From Polytrichum commune (lineage: Eukaryota > Streptophyta > Polytrichopsida > Polytrichales > Polytrichaceae), in the NCBI GenBank assembly GCA_950295325.1, contig OX485808.1, positions 25,190,527-25,254,526 on the forward strand: DNA of 64,000 nucleotides, written 5' to 3'. The notes under the pieces are model-generated. The model was not told where the DNA came from and made no database searches. It saw nothing but the letters and a program-made list of their open reading frames with translations. Of this stretch, positions 24,096-36,200 are shown piece by piece; the first letter of the stretch is position 1; each line of letters opens with the position of its first letter. The position numbers were made by a program, and so were the translations under genes.

Positions 24096-24205
24096 GATAG
24101 ATAGATAGATAGAAACTCCGGTCCCTTTAAGCAAGGGGCCGGCGTGAATAAAGTGTCTGTTCGTAATGCCAATGACCCGATGCCCACCGGACAAGGGGAC
24201 TTGGG
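24096..24205 (-). mobile_element. SINE-like retroposon, copy 2
   Basis: It matches the 18359-18473 element along its length (ACTCCGGTCC, GGCCGGCGTGAATAAAGTGT, TGCCCACCGG) and has a longer GATA tail at its 3' end (24096-24112). The hairpin arms differ in sequence but still pair: CCCCTT/AAAGGG in place of CCTC/GAGG. A target duplication is not clear; TATAGAATT occurs at about 24074 and 24270, so the copy may extend further. Confidence 0.75.
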
Positions 24206-24439
24206 ACAATATTGCTCTCCCCTTTCGAGGATGGACACTATAGTGACACATCATGCTAGTTCCTACACTTATAGAATTCATACCGATGATTAATAACATT
24301 TATAGAGATAACACTTCAAATTTCTGAAAATGAAGAACATAACGTTTTATAAAAATGAAAATGATAATACAAATGATAATACATAATTCAACTAAACTAA
24401 TTGAAAGAAATAATCTATATAGTAGTCACTTGATGAGAT

Positions 24440-24940
24440 TCTTCCAACTAAACTAAACGAAAGAAAGATTCTATAGGAGTATGACGAGAAGCTTCCAAAT
24501 GATGAGATGAAACTTCCTTTTGGAGTCCTAGAATGCTCTTGATGTGTGATAGGGCATCATTTGGTCTTTGTTCACAGTATTTCTTCAAAGTCTCTAAAGA
24601 ACTCTTAGCAACACTAATTCCTACAACTTCTTCTACCACATCAATCATAACCTCGTCAACATCAATTTTTTGATGTCATGAGGACTACATATCCAAAAAC
24701 TCCTCATCGGTAGATTCATAGGGGTTGTTTAAATCAAACTCCATCTCATAATTGAGGTATTCATAAGCATTCATCACGTCACCCACCTCACTATCAGACT
24801 TCAACAACATCAGTTGATGAAGTAGAGTAGCAACTTCATCAACCTCTATCAAGCCCCTAGCTTCCTCTATCTCTCTCTCAATAAAGATCGAAAGACCACC
24901 CGTGTGCCACCAACAATTTTGAATTGTTTGCAAAGAATAT
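24440..24940 (-). pseudogene. Tigger/Pogo-like transposase C-terminal remnant
   Basis: Two minus-strand pieces (24933-24685 and 24648-24448) are separated by one stop. The first has NAYEYLNYEMEF and STDEEFLDM. The second has SLETLKKYCEQRP then LSHIKSILGLQKEV. This order of an acidic D-E-E-[IF] segment and then an L-x-x-L-x-x-[FY]-x-E-Q helix resembles the tail of Tigger/CENP-B-type transposases. The catalytic domain is absent. The assignment rests on memory of the family. Confidence 0.45.
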
Positions 24941-25249
24941 GGGATAAATGTGATTACATGTTTAAAATGTATGCTCTCATATATTATTACCTTGATTTTC
25001 TAAAAATTAACACTTCTAGAGGTGTGATTAACAAAGAAGGGAGTAGAGCATGTTATAACACTCACTAGTCTTACCAATTGTGTTTTGTAGGGGAGTAAAT
25101 TTTCTTAACATATATGAAATTATAACGCCTAGGGGTAACACTTATAGAGTCTTGACTATATTCAGAAATGGATTGATTGGAAAGTCCAGGAAGCCAAAAA
25201 CGTTATGAAATGACATGAAATTGATTTCAAAAGTCTTGGAAGTTGAAAG

Positions 25250-26320
25250 GCTTATGGGACTGAAAGTACGTTTCAAACCAACTCATTCTCTAGAGTGGCA
25301 GAGTGCAGTAGCCTCTATGAGATTTAGGTTAAATGTCAACTTGATGGCTTATTTAAAATAAGGACTTGAAGCTCCTTGGAACTACCTTCTCAAAAAGTGA
25401 CGGAAACTTATTTGTAATGGGGTTTTATAGGGGACATTCCAACATGATATGTGTCTCATTTTCATTTGCATTATAGGAGCAAGAGTGGCATAGTCTAGTA
25501 TCTCTAAATATAGGGATAGTCCGGTGTCCAATATCAATAGCAAATCTATGGTTTGAGGTGTGGTAGGTAGCAATGATCTTGCGATGTTGTGGAGTCAATG
25601 GTTGCTTCAAGTATAATTCACGTTTGTATTTGAGGAAATCCTTGAGGTGGAGGTAATCTACTTTCTTCCTTGAGAAATGGAAAGAGTTCCACTCTTTAGC
25701 AAGAAAAGACTCCTTGATATCGTCATATATATGTTGTTTTTATTACGGTTGGATTGCCATGGGTTTGTTAGTGAGATAAACCCCATGATGTCTTTCACAT
25801 GGTTGTCGATTTGTGCCAAGTGTTAAATCCTTGTTTGGCCTTGTATTGGGAGAGTGAGGCGCTTTACTGACCAACCAAAAGGGAGATAGGTGGGCAAACC
25901 ATTGTTGAAAGCTCATAATGAGCATGAGAGCGTATGATTATGTGGGAAGTTATCCAAATTCGGCCAACATAATATGATAGGTAGTAATAGAACATATTTT
26001 GACGTGAGAGATCATATGTATCTTCATGCCCTTCTCAAAAACCTTCCAATGAGTTTTTCAAGTCACCTCCCCAAATTTAGTTTCATATGTGAAAGTAGGA
26101 AGCACCAATGCCTTGAATACCATTGAAGGCTTTCTATTTCGACTAAATAAATAATTCAAATTGCAAGGGAGTGAAAAAATTAAAACTTTCAAGGAATGTG
26201 ACATGAAAGTGTTGATATATACAGAGGGGTATGTTGAAAATTTAGAAAGTGACATATGCAAAACTAGAATCACGGAAAATAAAAAATGAGTACATAACTC
26301 ACTTGTGTGCATAAAAAAAT
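25250..26320 (-). mobile_element. LINE fragment, C-terminal RT region and zinc-binding tail
   Basis: Reading the minus strand downward, FKALVLPTFTYETKF (about 26130) is followed by FEKGMKIHMISHVKI, then WHKSTTM, EWNSFHFSRKKVDYLHLKDF (about 25690-25630) and LTPQHRKIIATYHTSNHRF. It ends with RLCHSCSYNANENETHIMLECPL (about 25500-25430, given in two parts here: RLCHSCSYNA and HIMLECPL), the C-x2-C...H-x4-C zinc-binding segment that closes many plant LINE reverse transcriptases. Frames shift at least three times and stops occur, so it is dead. The 5' part is missing. Confidence 0.75.
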
Positions 26321-27860
26321 AAACATGAGATAGAACACCATGTCTTGTTGCATGTTAGTCTATAACTAAGCATATGCACCTGTCTCGATCCAAAATAAAT
26401 GATGTAGACAAAAAAAAAACTCTTAGTTCCTAAACTCATGCTTAACCCAAACTCCGTTAACATACATGTGAACCAAGCACGTGCCCCGCGTAGGCCTTGC
26501 TACCGCGGTGTGTCAAGCAATGGACATTGGCCATTTTTCATCACTTAATATACCTACGACATTGTGAATTTAACTCACACTAGGGCTTTGCATAAATTCT
26601 ATGATCAATGTCGTTGTGTTAACAATACATGCTCATCTACAACTATCTAAGGCGTAGATTGTATTTAAATCAAAACTTTAGTTTTTGTGCCAAAGATATG
26701 GATTTTCGTTCTAGCTGCTTCATCTTGATTGTTTTGGGTGTTTGAGCAATGCTAGATTTGCCAACACATTGGAAGCATGATGGCGGATTCACATGGATTT
26801 GCTTCGTTTTGGTTTGTGATGTAGTTGTCTTCTTCTTCCATAGTAGAATTTGCCTCTAGAATAGATTTGAATAATGATAGAGCAACGTTTGGCTCCATAG
26901 CTACAATTTGGAAAAATTGTGTTGAAGGCCTTTTCTTAACTTGCATCAACCTCTAGGTGTGATCATGTCTACTTTGCTAATGTAACTCCATGCACTAAAA
27001 AACCACGAGGGACTAAACTACATCAATGTATTTGAATGGTCTTTGAATGACTACACGGTGTTTAGGATGTTCAAATCCTAGTGTTTAGTGGTTATTGGTT
27101 GATTTGGACCGATTATGGAAATCCACGTTGAGTGTTCTTTGAATCCTAGTGTTTCCAAGTCCAACCAAGTACATGTTGCGATCTTTCAATTTTCTTTATT
27201 ACCTAATTTGAGATATATATTCCATAGTTTCAGTTGGGTATCTCTCAAACTCAACCGGTTCATTTCTAACTAGCTGGTTATAGTCCACATATGCTGGTTA
27301 CAGTCCATGGAGTTCTCTATGCTCTCATCATAACATAATTCAACTCAGTGGCCATGCATGTTGGGTAGGGTTGGAAATATGCCATATAAAGTGCTAAAAT
27401 TATACCTTATGAATGCTTGTGTAAGTGTAAACTCGGATGAAACACTATCACTAACAATAATATCATAATAGAACGGCTGATAACAACTAAACAATGCTAA
27501 TGATCAAAATAGCAAGGTACCATGTCAATTTAAGAGCCATGGCCTAATGCCTTTATAGAATAACCAGGCCTTTAAGCTTACTTGTTGCATCTCGTAATTC
27601 TCCTCCAATCCTTGCCTTGGACAATGCTCTCGGCGTGAGCACAGAGCAAGTGCTCAAATCCTGGGGTCAGTCTGTCAGCAGACCGCGTAGCTTCCTCTCT
27701 TTCCAGACCGTGTTTTTCTGAACTCGAATTTCGAGTTGTAGGTAGGTGGACTTAATCCCTATCAGGCTGTCTCGCCAGCACCTTCCTTGAGGTTGGTGGC
27801 AGGTGTTTTCTTTTAAAAATATATATTTTTAATTGATTGTGTGTTTTTTTTTTCCCCTCT
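26320..27860. other. gene-less stretch
   Basis: AT-rich intergenic DNA, with no gene supported. It leads into the promoter and leader of RLF. Confidence 0.5.
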
Positions 27861-27873
27861 GTCTCCTAAGCAG

Positions 27874-28445
27874 AAACTGCACTAGAATCGTGCTCTGCGT
27901 AGTTGTGTGTGTGTGTGTTGGGGGGTGTGTGTGGAGGTGCGTCTGTGTTGGAGTGTTGAGTTCCTCTCTCTCTCTGCACTCCGATTGCAAGGTTTTCTCT
28001 AATTTTATGACCGTTCGAGCCACAATCTGCACTTCAATCGTGCTCTGCGTAGTTTTTTTGTGTGTGTTAGAGCGTCGGGCTCTTATTCACCTGCACTCCG
28101 ATTGTTAGGTCTAACCTAATTTCCTCGCTCTTCGAGCCAGAATCGTGCTCTGCGTAGTTTTGTGTGTGTTGGAGAGTCGGGTCCCTCTTCCCGTGAACTC
28201 CAGTTGTTGGGCTCTTATCTAACTTCCTCACTCTGGGAGTCAGAATCTGCACCAGAATCGTGCTCTGCGCAGTTTTTTTTTGTGGGCTGGAGCGTTGGTT
28301 CCTATTCCCGTGCAATCCGATTATTGGTTTACTCTCATTTCCTCTATCTTTGAGCCAGAATCTGCACCAGAATCGTGCTCTGCGCAGTTTTTGTGCTTGT
28401 TGGAGTGTTAGGTTCCTATTCCTGTGCACTCCGAGTGCTTGAGTT
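27874..28445 (+). repeat. tandem repeat of about 105-150 bp in RLF leader, 5 units
   Basis: ATCGTGCTCTGCG starts at 27887, 28037, 28142, 28257 and 28372. Each is followed by a GT-rich tract, a GTTGGAGNGT motif, a CACTCCGATTG-like box and TTCGAGCCAGAATCTGCAC. The array ends about 45 bp upstream of the RLF start codon. Confidence 0.9.
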
Positions 28446-28490
28446 TTCCGGTTTGGAAAACATTGGGTGCACCTGAGTAGGGTGGTGGTA

Positions 28491-30567
28491 ATGACGCTCC
28501 AGCTTGAAGACTCCGATGTGGCCGTGACGCCGGAGCCCTCAGGCTCATCAGGATTACCAACAACAATTGGTAGTAGTGGTAGTAGTAGTTGCAATGGAAG
28601 TAGTAATAATAGTAATAATAATAATGGGGCAGCAGCTGTAGCCACAGCTGGCGATCAGATCGAAGCTCTCGCAATTCTGCCTGCCGTGGAGCCGGAGAGG
28701 AGCAACACTGGGGAAGCCAATGCAAATGTGAATGGCGCAGCAGGCATGCTGCCTCCGCCGCCCCCAAAATCCAAAGTGAGGGCTAAAGTGCCCTTGGAGA
28801 AGGGCTATAGCCAAATGGTGTGGCTCCGGCTTTCGCAGACGGAACCCGATCTTGCAGGTCCGTGTTTTCCCTGTGTAGTTAGAATGAATGTTGTTGTTGT
28901 TGTTGTTGTTTTTCTGATCGGAGAATACTTTGGACTCAATTCTGTAGCTAAATTGTATAAACGTACATGGAGACCTATTGCTATTAGCAACCTGATTACG
29001 TACCTTCGTATCTTTCTTTGTCCTGTTTTGTCTGCGCAGTTAGAATGCATGTTGATGTTCTTTCCTTTTTTCCGTGATTGGAGAACACTTTGGACCCAGT
29101 TTCTTTGGCTAAATCCCATAAACCTATATGGAGTCCAATTGGCAAAACCCTTCTGGTGATGTATGATCTGGGTACCGTCATGTCTTTCTTTGTCCTTTTT
29201 GATGAATTCCAGTCTGTCCTGTGTAAGTGCAACTGGGTCCACTTATAGAGTTCAGACATTCTGAACCCTAATAGTTCAGAATTTGGCCACATTTTCTGGC
29301 CGAGTTGTCCGCCAAGAAATTGCCATGCAAATTCAGCGTGTCTGAAGTCACAATTTCGAGGGTGCAATGATATTGCGCTTGAAACTGCTCTGTTGTTTAC
29401 GCTGGCACTTGTAACAAACAGCTGCAAGTTCTGTGTGTTTGTTGAAGAGTAGCGGTTTGTAATATCAAGGTACAATACAAAGCATTTTGGGACGTGAAAT
29501 CCAATCTAAGCATAGAAATACTTTTAGCATCCTGAGGTACGCTTGCCTGACATGCGGAACTGTAGGGGCAGATATTGGACATGGAAGTATTTGTGAGATG
29601 TTTTAGGCCGAAGCATTGAAATCACAAGAAATCCAGCAGGAAGTCTTTTGAATCACTTCTTGGATGTTGGCCCTGTTATTGTTGCAGGCTTGAAAGGAGT
29701 TTCACCCAAGAGGTTGATTACCATGGAGGAGGTTAAGCAACACAAGACTGACGAAGATGCATGGACAGTTCTGCGAGGTCGAGTCTACAACATATCACCT
29801 TACATTCGTTTCCACCCTGGAGGTCTGTCTACATTTGCAAACCATCTCCCTCGTGCTTTATGTTCTCTTAAAAGCAGGGAGGTCATTTTAATCAGTATTG
29901 TAAGAAGTGGATGTGTAAGCAACCACCAGGTTTTGTTGTTAAGGATTGCTTAGTTCTTACTTCGTAAAGATCCAAGAGTTGGGGAACATTTAATGGGTAT
30001 ATTCTGCATGTAAGTGGAATATAATATAACATAACAGATAAATTGTATTGGAGGGATTAAGGACTGTAATTTGAGTATAAGGTTTTGTTGGGACGTGCTG
30101 CAGGTCGGGACATGCTTATGAAAGGGGCCGGGAGGGACTGCACATCCCTTTTTAGTATCCTCATCATTTTGTCTTTTCAAATCCATTCAGGTTTGTTATG
30201 GAATGTAAATCCCCATGTCAAATCGCTTGTTGTGCTCAAACCAGTTAATGCAAGTTACCCTCCTTCCATTTCCTCTGTTCTCAATGTAGTAATTGTTTTG
30301 ATTTTCTTGGTTCACGCCACCTCCTTTGCAAAACCTATTAATGTTTGTTGTAGGCTTGCTGGCCAAAATCTTGGAAGACTCTTTCATTATGATAAAAGGA
30401 ATGGTAGCTCAAAATGCAAAATGTTCTGTCTATTCTATTTCTGAGTTGTAACAAGAGAACTTGTGTTTGGCTTAACCTTTGAACTATCAGACAAGTATCA
30501 TGAATGGGTAAATGCAGAGTTTCTGTTGGAGAAGTGCTTAGTGGGTGTGTTGGACATTCCCCAATGA
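28491..30567 (+). CDS. RLF: cytochrome b5 domain protein RLF (Reduced Lateral root Formation)
   Basis: Four exons in phase: 28491-28857, 29688-29822, 30104-30154 and 30491-30567, giving 209 residues (Arabidopsis RLF is about the same length). The N-terminal third is Gly/Ser/Asn-rich and low in complexity. The conserved core begins [18 protein letters not shown]. The cytochrome b5 fold follows: [20 protein letters not shown], then [16 protein letters not shown], where His is a haem axial ligand. [16 protein letters not shown] and [16 protein letters not shown] then supply the second His. The end is LVGVLDIPQ. In Arabidopsis, RLF acts in the cytosol in auxin-dependent lateral root initiation; the role in this plant is unknown. 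The start at 28491 is preferred to the in-frame ATG at 28467 because the repeat-derived leader runs up to it. Intron 1 holds a tandem duplication. Confidence 0.93.
28872..29200 (+). repeat. two-unit tandem duplication, period about 161 bp, in RLF intron 1
   Basis: TTAGAATGNATGTTGNTGTT recurs at 28880 and 29041. The two units also share TTTGGACNCA, TGGAGNCC and TCTTTCTTTGTCCT. The first unit ends in TCTGCGCAG, a sequence that looks like a splice acceptor. Confidence 0.88.
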
Positions 30568-32450
30568 TAGCAAGCATGAGCTCCTGTATTCTATAATGTG
30601 TTCGAGTGGCAGGATTGCTGTCTGCCTACTGCAGTATTGCATCATAGAGCTCTAGCAACTGATGCGGTCTAATTTGGCCAATTTTCTTACCTTCTGCCTG
30701 GATTTTGGTCTTACATTAAGGCCGGTGAACTGCATATCCAGGATCTAGTGAAATAGTATAAATAATTGTACCTGATTTGCATAGAATATCTCTAGCATTG
30801 AATTCTACATTGTTGACCATTATTTATTGTGACTTTGAGTTGAAGAGACCGGGTCCATTATAGAGGGTGAACCAATTAGTAACGGTACAATTCCAGTCAA
30901 ATTGAAGTGGGGGCTGTGTAAGGAATGGAAAGTGACCCTACTCCCAGTTTGTTTGAATTCAGGTTTCTTGTGAGCAGTCTGTCACATGTGAGAATACCCA
31001 TTGCAAGTTAATTTGATGCTGGCTCGCCTTTTAGAGCTAGTTTTGTAATGATCTATAGTCATGTGTTTTCAAATAATTTGCCCCACAATGGCCTGTTTTA
31101 GATTCCCCTTCTCATACAATCAGCTTTCTTGATCAGTCTGCTACACATGGTTAGCATTCATCAGTCGTCATGTATTGATTGCTCTAATTTCAGAGACAAT
31201 GGTAAGGAGCTTCTTTTAAAATGTTTCAAGGATTTTATGTCATATTATGGAGGAACTGGCACATCGCAACTTTACATTCCAATTTCATTTATGGAGTTAC
31301 TTGAATGCAATTAACCTCCCAAAACCAAGTATTGCTGAGGTGCAATTGACCTTCCTGACCTTCTGGTTTTGTTGGATTCAACTATGATAACAAGCAGTGT
31401 TTTAGCAAGGGATGGTTTTTGCTTGCTTCTGTCTTAACAAACAACAGATTAGAATCTATGCATTGACCGGAAATCAAAACATTCAAATCTCTAGGACACA
31501 CAAATTGACTACCTTAGGTCAAATGCCAATAAACAGCTTGAAAGTGGCATTTTCGGATATGGCTAAAAAGATGACGTCCAAATGGTAAAACTAATCTTGG
31601 ACGCCCGAAATTAAGGAAAGAGAATTCCAACATCAACCATCACAACATCAACCACCAGATATACGTCGGCTTGCATACACTGATCTTGCTGCATACACTG
31701 TTCTTGCAGTTCAAATACATGGTGCATCAACGCTTCTGTGAATGAAACACATTGTGTCCACATCTACTTACAGTTCACCAAACAATTGACAGTCTGAAGA
31801 ATTTAGTCATGCTCCAGTCAGAGAAGCAGCAGCAGCCTATTCAATCATAAAAGTAAGCTATGTAAGTACTGGGTGTTCTCGAGCCTTTTTGCAGTCTCGA
31901 TCATGATCATCAAATAACTTATATATCCTTCCCTCCGAGTTCTGCCCATACCAAGGGGCAGAGAGGCTTTGGCATATGTGCAATACAATATACATCAAAA
32001 TCCTACTGGCCCACTCATTGACTGTGCACTTTGAATGTGGATGAGGATTGGATGGGATGGCGGCTGTTCACTTAGAATCTGTGCATCTGTGCATCCTTGT
32101 CGCACTTTCAGCAACTCGGAGAGAGGAGCGCCCCGCCCTTGAGGACTTCGCTTGAGAATCATGTAACGGCGGAGATTGAGTTTTGAGATTGGATTGTCTT
32201 GACCCGCAATTGGGTCGGGATGCACGCACATTCAATGTGACGTGCCGTAGTTGCCTAGTTGGGAGGCCGGGGACGCCTTTATGTCAGCTCTTGTCGAGGA
32301 CGAATCGCGATTTTGATATTCATCGCCCGTTGTCGCTGCGTTGTCTCCCTCCATGTTTTTCCCTCAAGCGTGGCTGCTTGGAAGTAACTTATTAGAGTAG
32401 AGTAGCTGCTGGTGGGCAGACTCCAGACTTTAGAGCAACAAGGCTGCGGT
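30568..32450. other. gene-less stretch between RLF and fusion gene
   Basis: RLF 3' flank and intergenic DNA. ORFs on both strands at 31995-32395 overlap each other in a GC-richer stretch that is probably the promoter of the fusion gene. Confidence 0.5.
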
Positions 32451-32469
32451 CGCCATGTGACGATGCAGA

Positions 32470-33280
32470 GCGCTTTCGCCAGGGGCGCGTTGGGATTTGG
32501 AGTTCGTGGAATTCCAGTTACCGATGCATCAATATCATCGCTTGGGTTTTGTCGAGTTTATGGTGTAGTTTTTCCCTCTTGTTTTACATTGGAAAAGAGT
32601 CTACCGAAACTCGGCATGGGTTATGAGAGTCAGAAAGAAGAAGAGTTTGCAGACCGATTCCGTCTATGGTCGATGGGATTTTGGAGTTCGTGGAACTTCG
32701 GTCGCCGATGCATCAACATGGCTTGGGTTTTGTGGATTTGCTAAGATTTTTGGTGAAGTTTTTTCCTCTTCTTGTATGCGTTAGAGAAGAGGTTCCGGGA
32801 CTCGGCATGGGGGAGGTTGTGGTGTGTCAGCCGAGGTTATGAGGGCCAGATATAAGTAAGAAGACTTGCAGAGTTGAGATTTTGGGGTTCATGGAATTTC
32901 GGTCCCCGATGCGGCGATGGTGCTTGGTTCATGTGGTTTTGTGAAGTTTTTTCCTCTTGTGGTGCATTGAAGAAGAGTCTTCCGAAAGTCGGGATGGGGG
33001 AGACAATGCATATGGCGAAGTTATAAGAGCCAGAAAGAGTAAGACTTGCAGAACGCTTCCACCAATGCGCGTTGAGCTTCTGGGGTTAGTGGAATTTCGG
33101 TCTCCAATGCGGCAAAGGGGCTTGGGTTTTGTCGGTTTTATGGATTTTGCGATATTTTGTGAGATTTCGTGACTTTTTTTCCCCTTGCGTTGCGTTGAAG
33201 AAGAATCTTACCGGAACCCGGCATGGGGGAGGTTATGGTGTTTAGGCCGAGGTTATGAGGGCCAGAAGAAGAGGTTATGT
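32470..33280 (+). repeat. tandem repeat of about 190-230 bp upstream of fusion gene, 4 units
   Basis: Each unit has a TTGGGNTTNGTGGAATTNCGGT box, a GGGTTTTGT box, TTTTTTCCTCTTG, then GAAGAAGAGTCTNCCG. TCGGCATGG-like anchors follow at 32611, 32802, 32989 and 33219, and each unit closes with GGTTATGAGGGCCAGA. The last unit runs to within about 30 bp of the start codon. Confidence 0.9.
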
Positions 33281-33298
33281 TATTGCAGCAGAATCATC

Positions 33299-36200
33299 AT
33301 GGTTCCTCTCATTGGAGTGGTGGCGGCCGCCTCGGTAGGCTATGTGTTCAGGGTTATGCGAAGCCGCAGCAATGGAGCCTCCGCAATGGAGGAGTTGGCA
33401 AAGGCACAAGCTGCTGAAGGTAGTGGAAATGGCAAAGACAACAATGGATCGGGAGCTATCAATGTTGAGATGTTGGCTTTGGTGGAGACCGAGGAGAAAA
33501 ACAACGAAGCCGATCGGCTCACATCTTCTCTTGCCCTGGGTGAGAAGGATCCTGTCTACCATGATGCACCAACACCTCCTCCACCAGCTTGTGAGAACGG
33601 AAACTCGGTCCCAGCCGAATGCATCAGCACTGGAACAACGATGGTGGACTGTTCCGAGGATCATCATAGTGGCAAAGTCAGGCGGCTAATTGCAAACTAT
33701 GGCTCCATGGCTACTACTGGGGATGGCAAACCTTCAGCCAGCAGGGTATCATTAGAGAGAACGAAGTCACAGGTTTATACGGCTTCCTGTGGCAGCAACA
33801 GTGAAGTTGGGGAGTATTCGGGTGCATATCACCCCCAGGAAGAGGTTCGTGCATCTACCGAGAGTTTTGTGACCCTGAATGAACGATCAGTCCTAGAAGG
33901 TGATGTCCGAGGGAGTCAGCCTGTGACATCTGTGGAATGGGTTATGCGGAATGAGCAGGCCGATAAGACAGATTGGTGGGAGGTTGAAGGTAAACCTCCT
34001 CAGATTAACAGCAAGGAGGAGGAGAGGGAGGAAGATGATGAGTATGGGTTGAGATGTATTCAACGGCGAAGTTTTGGAAGGTACCATGATGATGATGATG
34101 GAGCTCAAGAGATTGATGAGAGAGACGTGGTATGTGTAGAAGAAACCCCTGCAGCGGCAAGCACATCGAAAGCCAAGATGAAGTCATGGCAGCAGAGAGG
34201 AGATGATGCTGCCAAGTTTGGGGAATTCTTAAGAAGCGCGCCTGAGAGTTCCAGTGACATGGACAGGATTAGGGTTGAGGAGATTTTGGCCATGGAGCTC
34301 TTGAAGCAGCGCGAAATTCTTGAGAGGGATGCACAGAAACAGGTTGTGGAACTTGAGGAGAAGTGGAGGCAGACACTCGAGAGTGAGCGAGCTGGGCTTT
34401 TGAAACAGATAGTGGAGCTTGAGCGTGTGATTCAAGAGTATAATGTGGTTGGGGGAAAGGATGATCATTTCTCCAACACGTCATTGCAGGATGATGATGG
34501 TGATTTCGGGGGTGAAGAAGAATTAGAATCTGTGTGGGTGAGAAGACTTGAAAGTGGAAGCCGCCATGGCTGCACAGACAAACCTGATAATGAACTAGGA
34601 GTAGATTCTGAGTTCCTGGAGAGAGTGTTGCTGTTGAACCGAAGAATAGACTTTGAGGATGTAAATGCAGACATGGAGGAGGTGCTTGGTTGGGATGATA
34701 ATGAGCATGTCAGTGGGGACAATGATGTTGAGTCACATGCGGAACCATCAGCAGAAGATGAAAGGTTTTCAAATACAGCATCTGGGTCGGGTTTCTTACA
34801 GCGAGCCATGCTTTTGCAGCACAGGTTGCAGCATGAAAGTAGGACAGCAGAGATTATGGAGAACTCAGCAGCTAACAGTACGAATGAAAAGGAAAACGTG
34901 ATGTGGGGTGACGATGAATTGATTGGATCAGAAGCAACTCAAGAACTGAAGGAGTTGAGTGAAAGACACATTGGGGAAACTGAGTCAAAGGGGTTGCATA
35001 TATTCCAAAGAGCAATCTCACATGAGGAATCATCCACAGAGGATGAAACATTTTCAAATACAGCATCTGTGTCGGGTTTCTCACAGCGAGCCATGCTTTT
35101 GCAGCACAGGTTGCAGCATAAGAGTGAGACAGCAGAGGTGACCGAGCATGCAGAAGCTAACAACGCAAGTGAAAGGAAAAATGGGGTGTGGGGTGATGAT
35201 GATTTAGGTGAAGTGAAAGCAACTCAAGAATTGAAGGAGTTGAATGAAAGACACATTGATAACAAAACTGAATCAGGCGCTGGATTGGACGTTTTTCACA
35301 GAGCAATGCTTCTGAGGGACAGGTCGCATGATGACGAAGTTGTGAATGATGAAGTGGTGAATGAGGAAAATGCTGATGATACTGATGACAAGAGTTCCAC
35401 ATGGATGTGGGATGTTGGCTCCGATCGGGAGGCCGAGGCAGTGGAGCAACTTAAGGAGGCACTTCAAATGCAGAAGTCGGCACTTGAATTGGAGCATAGA
35501 AAAGTGGTGGAATGTATACGAGAGGAATATTCTGGCCTCATTGATCAGATGAAGAAAGAATGGGAAGAGAAGCTGCAAAGCGAGATCAAACAAGTGCGTG
35601 AATCATCTCATCAGGAATGGGAGAGGAGGTTAGTGCAAGAAGTCAGGGAGGGCCCTGCAACAAACTTGGTGGTTGAGATGGAAGATGCATTGAAGTCACA
35701 GAGGTTGGCTCTTGAAGCAGATCACAAGAGAACGGTTGATGACATTCGAGAGAAGAACCTTAAGGTTATGGAGGCGGAGCGGAAAGACTGGGAGAAAGTA
35801 AGAGCAGAGTGGGAAGAGAGGGCACAGATTGAAAGGGAGGACTACATAGCAGAAAGCAAACAAGAGATAGAGCATGCTTTATATTTGCAGAAGCTTATCT
35901 TGGAAGAGGAACATGTGAAGTCTTCCCGGGAGGCTCATGAGAGTGAGCTTTTGAAGGAGAAGGAGATGTGGGAGGCGGCACTTGAGCAAGAAGGTCAGCG
36001 GGTGCGAGGAATTTTGCAGATGGAATGGAAAGAGAGGTTGGAAGAAGAGATGAAATCCATCAAAGCACATCACGATGCTGAAACAAGTCAACACTTGGAG
36101 CTCGCACTTGAAGCTCAACGAATTACTCTCGACGCAGAGTACACACGGTTGATGGAAGAGAAGAAGGAGAAGGAGGACATGAAGTGGATGCGCAAGTTGG

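Noticed and set aside
31995-32395. Overlapping ORFs on both strands
   Set aside because: Opposed overlapping frames in a GC-richer promoter-like stretch; neither shows motifs.
33185-33298. N-terminal 38-codon extension of the fusion protein
   Set aside because: It lies in the tandem leader repeat, has no protein-like pattern, and would bury the hydrophobic anchor that begins at 33299.
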